From Campylobacter fetus subsp. testudinum 03-427 (GTDB lineage: Bacteria; Campylobacterota; Campylobacteria; Campylobacterales; Campylobacteraceae), in NCBI GenBank assembly GCA_000495505.1, contig CP006833.1, forward strand, positions 1,116,001 to 1,180,000: DNA of 64,000 nucleotides, given 5' to 3'. Position 1 is the stretch's first letter. Every line of letters starts with the position of its first letter. Made by a program: the position numbers and the translations under genes. Below, one piece after another: positions 47,677 to 57,119 of this stretch. The notes below the pieces were generated by a model. That model was not told the DNA's origin, made no database searches, and worked only from the letters and a program-made list of their open reading frames with translations.

Positions 47677-49148
47677 TATTTGCAGCCTTTTTCGGCATTT
47701 CTAGCAAGTTTGGCTAGATAGTATAAATTTGCTCTCACTCCAGCTCCAGTAGCTCCAGACTGATTATAACCCCAAGCCTTTTCAGTATAAGCAGGTCCAG
47801 CGATATCAAGATGTAACCATTTATCTTTAAACTCTTCTTTTATAAATTTATCTAAAAATATACCAGCAGTTATAGCTCCACCATATCTGCTTGAAGATGT
47901 ATTGCTTATATCTGCTATTTGAGATTTTACAAGCTCTCTTAAATGATCATTAAACTCTAAAATAGTCAAAAACTCGCCGCTCTTTTTCGTAAAATCTTTG
48001 AACTCGTTTTGAAGTTCATAGTTATTTCCCATAACTCCTGTGGTATATTCACCAAGACCAACCACGCAAGCACCTGTTAAAGTTGCCATATCTATAAGAA
48101 GATCTGGCTTCAACTCACTTTGCGCCCAGTCTAAACAATCAGCTAGCACAAGACGACCCTCTGCGTCTGTGTTTCTTACTTCAACACTTACTCCGCTTCT
48201 AGTTATCAGCACGTCATCTGGTTTATACGCATTGCCACCTATCATATTTTCAGTTGCACCTAAAACAGCGTGTATCTCAAAAGGAAGCTCCATTCTAGCT
48301 GCTCCCATTATGATCGCCATAGCAGCAGCAGCGCCGCTCTTGTCTGATTTCATAGTTAGCATATAATCGCTCGGTTTTAAGCTTAGTCCGCCACTATCGT
48401 AAGTTAAGCCTTTGCCAACAAAAACAATCTTTTTAAGACTGTTATCTTTTGGGGTATATTTTAAATGAATCAAACGAGGAGGATGAGCACTAGCTCTATT
48501 TACAGCTAAAAAAGCGTGCATATTTTGAGATTTTATATAGTTTTCATCGTGAATTTTACACTCTACACTAGGATAGCTAAGAGACAACTTTTTTGCATCT
48601 TCTGCCATTTTTTGGGGAGTATAAATATCTGGTATCTCATTTACTATATCTTTTGCATAGTTTGTAGATTCTGCTATTATCTGAGCGTGTTGTAAGCCAA
48701 GATTTGCTTCAAATAAAGCTATCTGCTTACCGCTAAACTCATCTGTAGAGATATAAATTTCACTTATAGAACTCTCTTTTTTTTCGGTTTTATATTTATC
48801 AAATTTATAGCTACCAAGCAAAAATCCCTCGCCAATAGCTTGAAAACTCATCTTAAAGCAACATCCTACATAACTAGCCATTTTGATAGTTTTTAAATTT
48901 AGATCTTTTAATGCGTTATAAGCATTTGCAACGCCTAATCTAACGCTATTTGGTTCAAGATCTTTTATGCCAACATAAATTCTCCTTAGGCTTGTTAGAT
49001 TAAGAACATTTTCACCTTTAAATTTAAAAAAATCAAACTCATCTCCATCTTTTATAAATTTATGATTTAAGTCTTTATTAACAACAAAAATTATTTCATA
49101 ATCAGCTTTTATATCATCTAACGATTTTTCAACTATTGTGAATTTCAT
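47676..49148 (-). CDS. pepA: Leucyl aminopeptidase PepA (M17)
   Basis: A 490-residue M17 aminopeptidase with two-zinc active site. VFVGKGLTYDSGGLSLKPSD (about 251-270), KSDKSGAAAAMAI (about 276-288), and the family signature NTDAEGRLVLADCLDWAQ (about 335-352). It releases N-terminal residues from peptides in the cytoplasm. ATG 49148 follows AAAGGA; a farther ATG at 49166 would place the ribosome site within the gene. It overlaps the DedA gene end by 20 bases. Confidence 0.95.
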   Translation of the reverse strand: MKFTIVEKSLDDIKADYEIIFVVNKDLNHKFIKDGDEFDFFKFKGENVLNLTSLRRIYVGIKDLEPNSVRLGVANAYNALKDLNLKTIKMASYVGCCFKMSFQAIGEGFLLGSYKFDKYKTEKKESSISEIYISTDEFSGKQIALFEANLGLQHAQIIAESTNYAKDIVNEIPDIYTPQKMAEDAKKLSLSYPSVECKIHDENYIKSQNMHAFLAVNRASAHPPRLIHLKYTPKDNSLKKIVFVGKGLTYDSGGLSLKPSDYMLTMKSDKSGAAAAMAIIMGAARMELPFEIHAVLGATENMIGGNAYKPDDVLITRSGVSVEVRNTDAEGRLVLADCLDWAQSELKPDLLIDMATLTGACVVGLGEYTTGVMGNNYELQNEFKDFTKKSGEFLTILEFNDHLRELVKSQIADISNTSSSRYGGAITAGIFLDKFIKEEFKDKWLHLDIAGPAYTEKAWGYNQSGATGAGVRANLYYLAKLARNAEKGCK

Positions 49149-49740
49149 GCCGTTTTTTCCTTTCATTTAGTATATTTTTTTCCAATTGTTTAAACCCTAA
49201 AATCAACGCTGTCAAGAACAGTATGATGATAGGTATAGCAAAGTACCAGTGAGCTTCCGCCCAGTGAATCACATCCCAGATCTGCTGACCGAAATACCAA
49301 GCTAAAAGTATTGTTATAGCAGCCCATACCCAAGCACTTAGCAAATTTATAAATGCAAATTTTTTAGCACTATAACGAGTTATACCAATACTCATAGGTA
49401 TAATCGTGCGAAATCCATACATATAACGCTGGATAAAGATTATAGGCCAACCATATCGCCCTAAAAGTAGATGTGCAACTGCGAATTTTCGCCTCTGTTT
49501 GACGAGCTTTTTTTGAATATATTTTTTATTGTATCTACCTATATAAAAATAAATTTGATCTCCAACAAATCCGCCTATACCAGCTACAAATACTATCATA
49601 GCGAGATTTACATGTCCTTCGTGAGCTAGTATTCCAGCAAGTATGAGAGCTATCTCACCCTCCATAATACACCAAACAAAAATAATAAGATACGCCCAAT
49701 TTTTGTACTCAAACAGTATATTTTTTAAGGTCTCTTCCAT
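49129..49740 (-). CDS. DedA family membrane protein
   Basis: A 203-residue inner-membrane protein of the DedA/VTT superfamily, which includes lipid scramblases and flippases. GGFVGDQIYFYIGRY (about 56-70) and GRYGWPIIFIQRYMYGFRTI (about 94-113) hold the conserved Arg and Gly residues, and IPMSIGITRYSAKKF follows. Terminal helix with a basic tail. Often linked to undecaprenyl phosphate recycling; substrate here is inference. Located between apt and pepA as in C. jejuni; two bases after apt. Confidence 0.87.
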   Translation of the reverse strand: MEETLKNILFEYKNWAYLIIFVWCIMEGEIALILAGILAHEGHVNLAMIVFVAGIGGFVGDQIYFYIGRYNKKYIQKKLVKQRRKFAVAHLLLGRYGWPIIFIQRYMYGFRTIIPMSIGITRYSAKKFAFINLLSAWVWAAITILLAWYFGQQIWDVIHWAEAHWYFAIPIIILFLTALILGFKQLEKNILNERKKRHEIHNS

Positions 49741-49742
49741 CT

Positions 49743-50291
49743 TTAGACCTCTAAAATACTATAAACTGAGCATTCGCTTTTAAGCTCTTTGCTTCCTCCA
49801 AGATCCACTAAATCCACTAAAAAACAAGCTTCTACTAAATTTACTCCTAATTTTTTTAGAAGTTGCGAGGAAGCTCTTGCTGTGCCTCCAGTTGCTATTA
49901 AATCATCTACTAAAAGAACTTTAGGATTTTTGATCTGATCAAATGCGTCGATATGCATCTCTACTTCATCAAATCCATACTCCAAGCTATATTTTTGTGA
50001 AATTGTCATATAAGGAAGTTTATTTGGTTTTCTAACAGGTACAAATCCTAAATTTAGCCTTGCGCTAAGTGCCGCACCCAAAATAAATCCTCTACTTTCT
50101 ATGCCAACTATATAGTTTAAATTTGAATCTTTATATCTATCTTCTAAATGATCGAGCAGAAACTTAAAGGCTTTAGCGTCGCCTAAAAGCGTGGTTATAT
50201 CTTTAAATACAATTCCTGGTTTTGGAAAGTCTTTTATATCTCTTATAGTACCTAAAAGATACTCTTTATCAAATTTGGAAAGTTCTTTCAT
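49743..50291 (-). CDS. apt: Adenine phosphoribosyltransferase
   Basis: A 182-residue type I phosphoribosyltransferase salvaging adenine to AMP. The PRPP-binding motif [14 protein letters not shown] (about 125-138) and the family start [20 protein letters not shown] (about 16-35) are clear, with [18 protein letters not shown] in between. Usual length. A ribosome site GGATAAAAATG lies upstream. It is between a coiled-coil gene and the DedA gene. Confidence 0.95.
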   Translation of the reverse strand: MKELSKFDKEYLLGTIRDIKDFPKPGIVFKDITTLLGDAKAFKFLLDHLEDRYKDSNLNYIVGIESRGFILGAALSARLNLGFVPVRKPNKLPYMTISQKYSLEYGFDEVEMHIDAFDQIKNPKVLLVDDLIATGGTARASSQLLKKLGVNLVEACFLVDLVDLGGSKELKSECSVYSILEV

Positions 50292-50304
50292 TTTTATCCT
50301 TAGT

Positions 50305-50637
50305 TTATAGTAGAGCTTCTATCTTACCCTCTAGCTCTTTTATTCTTAATCTTAATTTATCATTTTCTATACGGTATTGAGAATTTCTAGTACGAAGACT
50401 AGTAACGTCGGATTTAATTTTATTTAGTTCATCTGTTAAAATATCAATATTTCCTAATGAACGTTGTAGCTGAACTTGCAGTTTTCTTATAACTATTTCG
50501 GTGTCATCAAGATTATTTTTCATAAAATCACGCATTGAGCGCTCTTTTCTAAGCAAAGTTTTGTAATAAAACACCATTACTATAAGATATATGCTAAAGC
50601 ATATTAAAAATGTATAAAATATCCAATCCACTAGCAT
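50305..50637 (-). CDS. Small membrane-anchored coiled-coil protein, function unknown
   Basis: A 110-residue protein with one N-terminal helix (about 5-26, [21 protein letters not shown]) followed by a heptad-rich coiled coil through to the end ([39 protein letters not shown]). This is the layout of small membrane-tethered coiled-coil scaffolds, but no named domain is evident. The same position between rpiB and apt is occupied in C. jejuni. Seven-base overlap with rpiB. Confidence 0.75.
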   Translation of the reverse strand: MLVDWIFYTFLICFSIYLIVMVFYYKTLLRKERSMRDFMKNNLDDTEIVIRKLQVQLQRSLGNIDILTDELNKIKSDVTSLRTRNSQYRIENDKLRLRIKELEGKIEALL

Positions 50638-51077
50638 TTGCAGCTTCCTAATTTATAAACTCTTTTTTCATGTCTGCCTCCGGCAAACTCAGTAGCAAAA
50701 AATACTTTTATCATATCTTGAATTATACTAGTTCCAACTATCCTACCACCAAAGCAAAGTACGTTTGCATCATTATGCTCACGAGCTAATTTCGCAGTAG
50801 TAGCGTCATGGCAAAGAGCGCATCTTATATGAGGATGGCGATTTGCGGCTATGGATATGCCTATTCCTGTTCCACATATTAAGATACCGAATTTAAAATC
50901 GTTATCTATATTTTCAGCCATTTTATCGGCAAAATCAGGATAATCTACGCTCACATCTTTTGAATACGCTCCAAGATCAACCACGTCAAACTCGAAATTT
51001 GATAGATAACTTTTTACAAACTCCTTAGCATCAAATCCAGCGTGATCACTTGCTATAAAAATCTGAGCAACTTTCAT
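50631..51077 (-). CDS. rpiB: Ribose-5-phosphate isomerase B
   Basis: A 148-residue RpiB/LacAB family isomerase interconverting ribose 5-phosphate and ribulose 5-phosphate. FIASDHAGFDAKEFV (about 7-21) and the active-site segment ILICGTGIGISIAANRHPHI (about 65-84, with the catalytic Cys) are diagnostic; ALCHDATTAKLAREHNDANV continues the signature. Normal length, cytoplasmic. Confidence 0.95.
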   Translation of the reverse strand: MKVAQIFIASDHAGFDAKEFVKSYLSNFEFDVVDLGAYSKDVSVDYPDFADKMAENIDNDFKFGILICGTGIGISIAANRHPHIRCALCHDATTAKLAREHNDANVLCFGGRIVGTSIIQDMIKVFFATEFAGGRHEKRVYKLGSCKC

Positions 51078-51131
51078 AAAATCATCCCATAACCTTTAAA
51101 TTTCGCATAATTATATCATAAAAACCTGAAT

Positions 51132-51776
51132 TTAGCGTGATATAAGCGCAGTTTTAACCAAATCCAAAATAGCATAAATAGGTGAAAAAACATAACTAGC
51201 CGCCGGACTTATGATCAAAATTACAAGAATTATAAATCCATATCTGCTAAGACTTTGATACAAATTTGCTAATTTTTCAAATTTAAAAATCCTTAAAACA
51301 TAAGAAAAAGCGTGTGATCCATCAAGAGGCGGTATCGGATAAAGATTGAAAATTCCTAATATTAAATTTATAGTCAAAAGCATACTCATAGCTTTTATAC
51401 TAAATTCTGGAATAATTCCAAAATATATCAGCAAAAACGATGCTAAAGCAAGTAAAAAATTATAAACAATACCAGCTAAACTAACACATATAGCACCAAA
51501 ATATCCACCGTTTTTAATTACCGTATATGTATTTATAGGAACAGGTTTTGCCCAACCAAACAAAACTCCACCAGCTAGATACATAAGTGATGGAACCACA
51601 ATCGTACCTAAAATATCGATGTGTTTCAAAGGATTTATGCTAAGCCTACCTGCATTTTTTGCAGTATTATCTTTGAATTTAAAAGCGACAAAACCGTGAG
51701 CTATCTCGTGACCTACTACAGATATTACTAGAACTACGACAAGTGTTATTATAGTAGATACATCAAAATTACTCAT
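51132..51776 (-). CDS. Site-2 protease family zinc metalloprotease (M50)
   Basis: A 214-residue membrane protein with the zinc motif HEIAH (in VVGHEIAHGFVAFKF, about 22-36) in the first helix and the second metal motif NLYPIPPLDGSHAF (about 142-155). SINPLKHIDILGTIVVPS follows the first. The family cuts within membranes; these small bacterial members lack a PDZ domain, and a substrate is not known. It overlaps the lepB stop by eight bases, placing it in the folD-lepB run. Confidence 0.88.
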   Translation of the reverse strand: MSNFDVSTIITLVVVLVISVVGHEIAHGFVAFKFKDNTAKNAGRLSINPLKHIDILGTIVVPSLMYLAGGVLFGWAKPVPINTYTVIKNGGYFGAICVSLAGIVYNFLLALASFLLIYFGIIPEFSIKAMSMLLTINLILGIFNLYPIPPLDGSHAFSYVLRIFKFEKLANLYQSLSRYGFIILVILIISPAASYVFSPIYAILDLVKTALISR

Positions 51777-52626
51777 GTATCAGCGTCTCATCAGTCTCTA
51801 AAGTACTAGCGAGTCTGCCTATTCTCTCCCATCTAACTTTATACTCTTTATCCCAGCTAAAATATACAAACCAAGGTTTTCCGACTATATATTTATACGG
51901 TACGCTTCCCCAAAATCTACTATCATTGCTATTTTCTCTGTTATCTCCAACCATAAAAAACTCACCGTCTGGAACTTTGAAGTAAAATGCATTAAAAGGA
52001 AGTCCATCTATGGGCGCAAGTTCTGTGATGAGTGCTGGAGTCATAGCAAATTTATTTTGATTGAGATAATAAAGCGCTATGGTAAATGTGTCTGCGCTTT
52101 GCCCTACGAAATTATCTTTTTCACCCCTATTTTCATAGTGAATGCCTTTAAATTTATAAGGCTCTTTAACAAATTTTTTACCAAGTAGTGTAACGATGTC
52201 GTTTTTATTGTAATTTTTTTCTATCTCAGCGTCACCACCAGAAGGTCTTAAATACATAGTTTTTGGTGCAAATATCACCTCATCGCCGCCATTTGCAAAA
52301 TTTCTTTTCACATAGTAAATTTTAGGATCCTCAGGATATCTAAAAACAACGATATCACCACGTTTTGGCTTGTCTCCTTCTATTATGTGACCATCTCCAT
52401 CGCTATCAAACCAAACAGGAACTTCTAAAAACGGAATATGTGGAGTAGATACGCCATAAGCAAACTTTTTTACAAATAAATGATCGCCTATAAGAAGAGT
52501 ATTTTTCATAGAACCACTTGGTATAACAAAGGCTTGAGCGATAAAAAATATAAACAACAAAACTATAATTATAGTCCCAGTCCAGCTACTAGAAAAATTA
52601 TACGCTTTAGAAAGAAATTTTTTCAT
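51769..52626 (-). CDS. lepB: Signal peptidase I
   Basis: A 285-residue inner-membrane serine/lysine protease that removes Sec signal peptides. One N-terminal helix (about 18-35), then PSGSMKNTLLIGDHLFV with the catalytic Ser39, and YYVKRNFANGGDEV with the general-base Lys107. Later GDNRENSNDSRFWG (about 230-243) is box E. ATG 52626 overlaps the folD stop by four bases (ATGA). Confidence 0.95.
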   Translation of the reverse strand: MKKFLSKAYNFSSSWTGTIIIVLLFIFFIAQAFVIPSGSMKNTLLIGDHLFVKKFAYGVSTPHIPFLEVPVWFDSDGDGHIIEGDKPKRGDIVVFRYPEDPKIYYVKRNFANGGDEVIFAPKTMYLRPSGGDAEIEKNYNKNDIVTLLGKKFVKEPYKFKGIHYENRGEKDNFVGQSADTFTIALYYLNQNKFAMTPALITELAPIDGLPFNAFYFKVPDGEFFMVGDNRENSNDSRFWGSVPYKYIVGKPWFVYFSWDKEYKVRWERIGRLASTLETDETLIHE

Positions 52627-53474
52627 ACATTGCACTTTCTATTTTTAGCAGATTTTAATGTATTGCTTAAAAGCATAGCGATAGTCATAGGTCCAACGCC
52701 GCCCGGAACTGGCGTTATGAGTGAACATTTTGGAGCAACACTCTCAAAATCCACGTCTCCTACTAACTTACCACTATCTAAACGGTTTATACCTACATCA
52801 ATGACTATAGCACCATCACTAACCATATCAGCATTTAAGAAATTCGGTTTTCCAACTGCCACTACAACAAGTTTAGCGCGTTTGGTTATTTCGGGTAAGT
52901 TTTTAGTTTTAGAATGAGCGATACTTATAGTTGCTCCAGCATTTAAAAGAAGACTTGCCATAGGTTTTCCAACTATGTTGCTTCTTCCTATAACAACTGC
53001 ATCAATGCCTTGTAAATTTACATTATACTCTTTTAAAAGCTCCATTATACCAAGCGGAGTGCAAGGCACGAATCCATCAAGTCCGCTTGAGAGTTTTCCA
53101 ACATTTATAGCGTGAAATCCATCAACATCCTTAGCAGGATCGATAGCTTCTAAAACTTTGTTAGTATCTATATGTTTTGGAAGTGGAAGTTGAACTAAAA
53201 TTCCATCGATGCTATCGTCTAAATTTAAAACCTCTATAAGAGCTAAAAGCTCACTTTGACTAGTTTCTTTACTCAGTCTATGCATCACCGAGCCCATTTC
53301 ACAAGCCAAGCAAGCTTTTTCTTTGCTTGCTACGTATGTTTGGCTAGCTTTGTCCTCTCCTACTAAAATTACTGCTAATGTTGGGGTTATACCTGATTTT
53401 TTTAAGCTTATTGCTTCGTTTTTTACGTATTCTTTGACTTTTGCACTTACGCTTTTTCCATCTATGATCTGCAA
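52623..53474 (-). CDS. folD: Methylenetetrahydrofolate dehydrogenase / cyclohydrolase FolD
   Basis: A 283-residue bifunctional enzyme of one-carbon metabolism. Signatures: ILVGEDKASQTYVASKEKAC (about 36-55, with the catalytic Lys), DGILVQLPLPKHID, PAKDVDGFHAINVGKL and the NADP loop VIGRSNIVGKPMASLLLNAG (about 162-181). The start is TTG at 53474 with AAGGATG upstream. It is the first gene of the folD-lepB-protease run and is divergent from a cytochrome c gene. Confidence 0.95.
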   Translation of the reverse strand: MQIIDGKSVSAKVKEYVKNEAISLKKSGITPTLAVILVGEDKASQTYVASKEKACLACEMGSVMHRLSKETSQSELLALIEVLNLDDSIDGILVQLPLPKHIDTNKVLEAIDPAKDVDGFHAINVGKLSSGLDGFVPCTPLGIMELLKEYNVNLQGIDAVVIGRSNIVGKPMASLLLNAGATISIAHSKTKNLPEITKRAKLVVVAVGKPNFLNADMVSDGAIVIDVGINRLDSGKLVGDVDFESVAPKCSLITPVPGGVGPMTIAMLLSNTLKSAKNRKCNV

Positions 53475-53552
53475 AGTTCATCCTTTTTTATACTTTTTTT
53501 ATTACAAAAATTGTATCATATCAAAATTCAAATTAAACTCAGGTGATTTTAG

Positions 53553-53909
53553 ATGAAATTTCTTTATATTTTTTTAATGTCTTTTAGTTTTTTGATGGCT
53601 GAAGAGTTCATAACAAAATTAGAATACGCTAAAATGCTATATCAAAATCCACGCGGTATCGGATGCAATAAATGTCACGGTGAAAAAGGCGATGGAAGTC
53701 TTATAGTAAAATATAAAAATTTAGATAGGAAAAACAATGTTTATGTGGAAAAATCCCTTATCGCTCCGCGTATAAATAATCTTGATTTTGATAAATTTAA
53801 ATCAGCGATCAAAGAGTCAAAAGGCATAATGCCAAGCTACTTTTTAACAGATAACGAGATACTAAATTTATACGAATACATCAAAACTTTTAATAAGGAA
53901 AACAAATGA
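53553..53909 (+). CDS. Small periplasmic monoheme cytochrome c
   Basis: A 118-residue exported cytochrome. Signal peptide at 1-16 (MKFLYIFLMSFSFLMA), heme motif CNKCH (in GIGCNKCHGEKGDGS, about 35-49), and a likely axial Met in KGIMPSYFLTDNEI (about 91-104). It resembles class I cytochromes c that carry electrons in the periplasm. The partner cannot be told. AGGTGA precedes the ATG. The stop overlaps the hemL start by four bases, so the cytochrome and a heme-synthesis gene are coupled. Confidence 0.88.
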   Translation: MKFLYIFLMSFSFLMAEEFITKLEYAKMLYQNPRGIGCNKCHGEKGDGSLIVKYKNLDRKNNVYVEKSLIAPRINNLDFDKFKSAIKESKGIMPSYFLTDNEILNLYEYIKTFNKENK

Positions 53910-55177
53910 CTAATAAAAATGCTTTTTTGGAAGCTAAAACATATATACCAGGCGGTGTTGATTCTCCAGTAAGAGCCTTTGGATCGGTGGGATCAGATCC
54001 GATTTTTATAGATCACGGTAATGGTGAGTTTTTATACGATATCGAAGGAAATGAGTATATAGACTATGTTCTTAGCTGGGGTCCTCTTATATTTGGTCAT
54101 TGCGACTCAGATATAGAAGAAGCTGTTATCAAAACTGCAAAAAAAGGACTTAGTTTTGGTGCTCCGTGTCTTCTTGAAACAGCTCTTGCAAAACTTGTTT
54201 TATCAAAATTCCCATGGCTAGGAAAAATTCGTTTTGTAAGCAGCGGAACAGAAGCCACAATGAGCGCGATAAGATTGGCTCGTGGATATAGCAAAAAAAA
54301 TGGTATTATTAAATTTGAAGGCTGCTACCACGGTCACAGCGATAGTTTATTAGTAAAAGCAGGTAGTGGAGCTACAACTTTTGGATATTCAAGCTCACTT
54401 GGAGTACCTGAAGATATCGTAAAAAACACACACATTGCCATTTATAATGATATCCAAAGCGTGGAGCAATGCTTTAAAAATGAAGATATAGGGGTGATCA
54501 TAGTAGAACCGATCGCAGGAAATATGGGATTAGTTCCAGCAGATCAAGCATTTTTAGATGCGCTTAGAAAACTTTGTGATGAGTATGGCGCGGTTTTGAT
54601 ATTTGATGAAGTTATGAGCGGATTTAGAGCAAGCGCTACTGGAAGCTATGAATTTAATAAAATACAAGCAGATATCGTAACTTTTGGCAAAGTGATCGGC
54701 GGAGGAATGAGCGCTGCAGCGTTTGGAGCTAAAAACGAGATAATGGAGCTGATAAGTCCGCTTGGTGGAGTATATCAAGCAGGAACTTTAAGTGGAAATC
54801 CAGTAGCTATGGCAGCTGGACTTGCATCGCTAAATAAAATATATAACTCTCCAAATTTATATAAAGATTTAGAAAATAAATCCAAATTTATAGTAGAAGC
54901 ATTAAAAAATGGTGCTAAAAAAGCTGGTATAGCTTTGCAAACTGAAGTTAGAGGATCTATGTGGGGATACTTTTTTAATGACAAAACTGTTAAAAACTAT
55001 AAAGACGCATTAAACTCAGACACGAAATTATTTGCTAAATTTCACGCACAAATGCTAAAACGCGGTATCTACCTCGCTCCTAGTCAGTTTGAAACAGGAT
55101 TTGTATGTGATAAACTTAGCCAAAATAGTTTAGAAAAAACAGCAAATGCGATAGAAGAGAGTTTTAAAGCGTTATGA
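53906..55177 (+). CDS. hemL: Glutamate-1-semialdehyde 2,1-aminomutase
   Basis: A 423-residue PLP enzyme making 5-aminolevulinate for heme. GGVDSPVRAFGSVG near the N-terminus, FVSSGTEATMSAIRLARGYS (about 111-130), and the PLP Lys in TFGKVIGGGMSAAAFG (about 259-274). Usual length. It overlaps both the cytochrome gene and the next gene by four bases (ATGA). Confidence 0.96.
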   Translation: MTNKNAFLEAKTYIPGGVDSPVRAFGSVGSDPIFIDHGNGEFLYDIEGNEYIDYVLSWGPLIFGHCDSDIEEAVIKTAKKGLSFGAPCLLETALAKLVLSKFPWLGKIRFVSSGTEATMSAIRLARGYSKKNGIIKFEGCYHGHSDSLLVKAGSGATTFGYSSSLGVPEDIVKNTHIAIYNDIQSVEQCFKNEDIGVIIVEPIAGNMGLVPADQAFLDALRKLCDEYGAVLIFDEVMSGFRASATGSYEFNKIQADIVTFGKVIGGGMSAAAFGAKNEIMELISPLGGVYQAGTLSGNPVAMAAGLASLNKIYNSPNLYKDLENKSKFIVEALKNGAKKAGIALQTEVRGSMWGYFFNDKTVKNYKDALNSDTKLFAKFHAQMLKRGIYLAPSQFETGFVCDKLSQNSLEKTANAIEESFKAL

Positions 55178-55461
55178 GTGAAAAATCAAACAGAGCCACA
55201 AATATAAACAAAGCAATCAGAGCAGCAGACGGCTTGAGTCTTGGTATTTCGATGGTTGTAGCTGTCATAATGGGATTTGGTATCGGATGGGGTTTGAAAC
55301 TATTAAGCGGTTCTAACTGGGGACTTGGAATAGGTATTTTTATAGGCGTAGCAGCAGCTATAAATAATGTATATAAAGCTTACAAATCGCAGATTAAAAG
55401 CTATGAGGAATTTAAAAACAAACCATCACCGAATTTCAAAGACGATGATGATGAAATTTAA
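55174..55461 (+). CDS. AtpZ/AtpI family membrane protein
   Basis: A 95-residue protein with two helices (about 20-40, LSLGISMVVAVIMGFGIGWG, and about 48-66, WGLGIGIFIGVAAAINNVYK) and polar ends. It fits the AtpZ/AtpI group that accompanies ATP synthase genes in many bacteria, possibly in Mg2+ transport or c-ring assembly. Here it lies away from atp genes, after hemL, as in C. jejuni. Confidence 0.78.
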   Translation: MSEKSNRATNINKAIRAADGLSLGISMVVAVIMGFGIGWGLKLLSGSNWGLGIGIFIGVAAAINNVYKAYKSQIKSYEEFKNKPSPNFKDDDDEI

Positions 55462-55906
55462 AAATCTTATTATATTTTATGTTTTTTTAGACGCTGTTTT
55501 GATACTAGTTATGGCAGCGTTTGGATATATTTATCTTTTAAATTCGCAAGTAGCTTTTATCTGCTCTACTCTTATACTTTTTACTAGTTACTACGGATAT
55601 AAAAAAAGAATTGATGAAAAATCTATAAATTATCAATTAAGTGCGCAAGAAAAATCATTTTTTGACGATAATGAAGAAGATGATAATGATTTAGATATAA
55701 AAGAGATCAAAAAAAAGGCTAAATTTAAAAAAATGGATATTATAGGAGCATTTAAACCATATAGGCTGCTTGGATATATTACTCTTATTTTAGCATTTTT
55801 TATGCTTCTAAGAAGAGAATTATTTGAGCCATTTTCTTTCCTCTTAGGGCTAGTTTTGATGCCTCTTGGGGTATTTTTAGCTGGAGTTTTTACACGTGAT
55901 AAGTAG
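55451..55906 (+). CDS. Four-helix membrane protein, function unknown
   Basis: A 151-residue integral membrane protein with helices at about 3-25, 32-50, 104-120 and 125-148, and a charged acidic/basic cytoplasmic stretch between the second and third (DDNEEDDNDLDIKEIKKKAK). No named domain is recognised. The start is one of three adjacent ATG codons (55445, 55448, 55451) at the end of the preceding gene. The stop overlaps the transporter gene start. Conserved position after the AtpZ-like gene suggests a shared role. Confidence 0.7.
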   Translation: MKFKNLIIFYVFLDAVLILVMAAFGYIYLLNSQVAFICSTLILFTSYYGYKKRIDEKSINYQLSAQEKSFFDDNEEDDNDLDIKEIKKKAKFKKMDIIGAFKPYRLLGYITLILAFFMLLRRELFEPFSFLLGLVLMPLGVFLAGVFTRDK

Positions 55907-57119
55907 CAAAAGAGTTATAATATCGCTAAGTGCGCTATTTTTTGGAATGTCATTCATTTTTATTGCAAATGGTTTAGTGGTAAGTTCTGCTGGAGTGTTG
56001 CTTACTAGTATGAATGCGGATAAAACAATGATCGGAGTGATAACGTCATTTTTTTTCATAGGAGCGCTCACTTGCACGGTAGTTTCTCATAGGCTTATTT
56101 CAAAAGTCGGTCATATGAGAGCTTACGCTATATTTACTGCGATTTTTGCTATTTCAGCTTTATCGCATGATTTAAGCAAAAATCTTATAGTTTGGGCTGC
56201 TTTGAGATTTATGCTTGGATTTTGTTATTATAGTATAGTAATGGTCATAGAAAGCTGGTTAAATGCAAAAACCGCAAACTCCATTAGATCACGAGTTTTA
56301 GCATTTTATGAGATTATATTTTACAGCTGCTTTGGTCTGGGGGCTGTTATTATGAGTTTAAATTTAGATGCTACAAAAGTATTTTTAATAGGAACCATAT
56401 TTATCATATTAGGCTCCATTCCGCTTAATTTCTTAAAAGTAAGATCACCACAAATTCCGCAAACTGCAAATATCAGCCTACCTAAAATTTACGGTATCGC
56501 TCCCCTGGCATTAGCAACTAGCATAGTAGCAGGACTTCTTATAAATGGATTTTTTTCTATGTCTGCTCTGTTTATACTAGCTCAAGGATATAGTGCAAAA
56601 GAAGCTGGAGTATTTATAGTTTCATCTATGTGTGGTGGATTTTTATCGCATATGTTTTTTGGAGTTTTATCAGATAAATTTGGAAGAAAATTTGCTATTA
56701 TCTTAGCATCTTGCATAGCTCTTATTTCATCACTTTTATTTATAGTTATAAAACCTACTATAAATATTCAATATATTTTTGCATTCTTTTTAGGTATAGG
56801 AATTTTCGTACTATATGCGTTGGCTCTTGCTAGAGCAAATGATGTTATAGAAGATAAAAGCAGATGTGTAGAAGTCGGAAGAGCGCTACTGTTTAGCTAT
56901 CTTTTAGGATCATTTTTCTCTCCACTTATAATCGGATTTTCTATAAATACGTTTGGGGATTTTGGTTTTATATATTTTTATAGCTTAACGCTTACTTTGT
57001 TGATAGTATTTGCAATATTTCAAAAATCAATTCCAAAAGAGCTTGAAGTCGCATTTACAAGACATAGCGGTCATAGCGTAGTTTTTGATGAGTTAAAAGA
57101 TGATAATAACAAACAATAA
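55896..57119 (+). CDS. Major facilitator superfamily transporter (YcaD-like)
   Basis: A 407-residue transporter with twelve predicted helices. The loop between helices 2 and 3 includes RLISKVGHMRAY, and the second-half equivalent SDKFGRKFAI (about 263-272) matches the MFS DRxGRR-type motif. IVMVIESWLNAKTANSIRSR (about 113-132) is a signature of the YcaD/arabinose-efflux-like subgroup. Substrate unknown. GTG start at 55896 with GGAG nine bases upstream, overlapping the preceding gene by 11 bases. Confidence 0.85.
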   Translation: MISSKRVIISLSALFFGMSFIFIANGLVVSSAGVLLTSMNADKTMIGVITSFFFIGALTCTVVSHRLISKVGHMRAYAIFTAIFAISALSHDLSKNLIVWAALRFMLGFCYYSIVMVIESWLNAKTANSIRSRVLAFYEIIFYSCFGLGAVIMSLNLDATKVFLIGTIFIILGSIPLNFLKVRSPQIPQTANISLPKIYGIAPLALATSIVAGLLINGFFSMSALFILAQGYSAKEAGVFIVSSMCGGFLSHMFFGVLSDKFGRKFAIILASCIALISSLLFIVIKPTINIQYIFAFFLGIGIFVLYALALARANDVIEDKSRCVEVGRALLFSYLLGSFFSPLIIGFSINTFGDFGFIYFYSLTLTLLIVFAIFQKSIPKELEVAFTRHSGHSVVFDELKDDNNKQ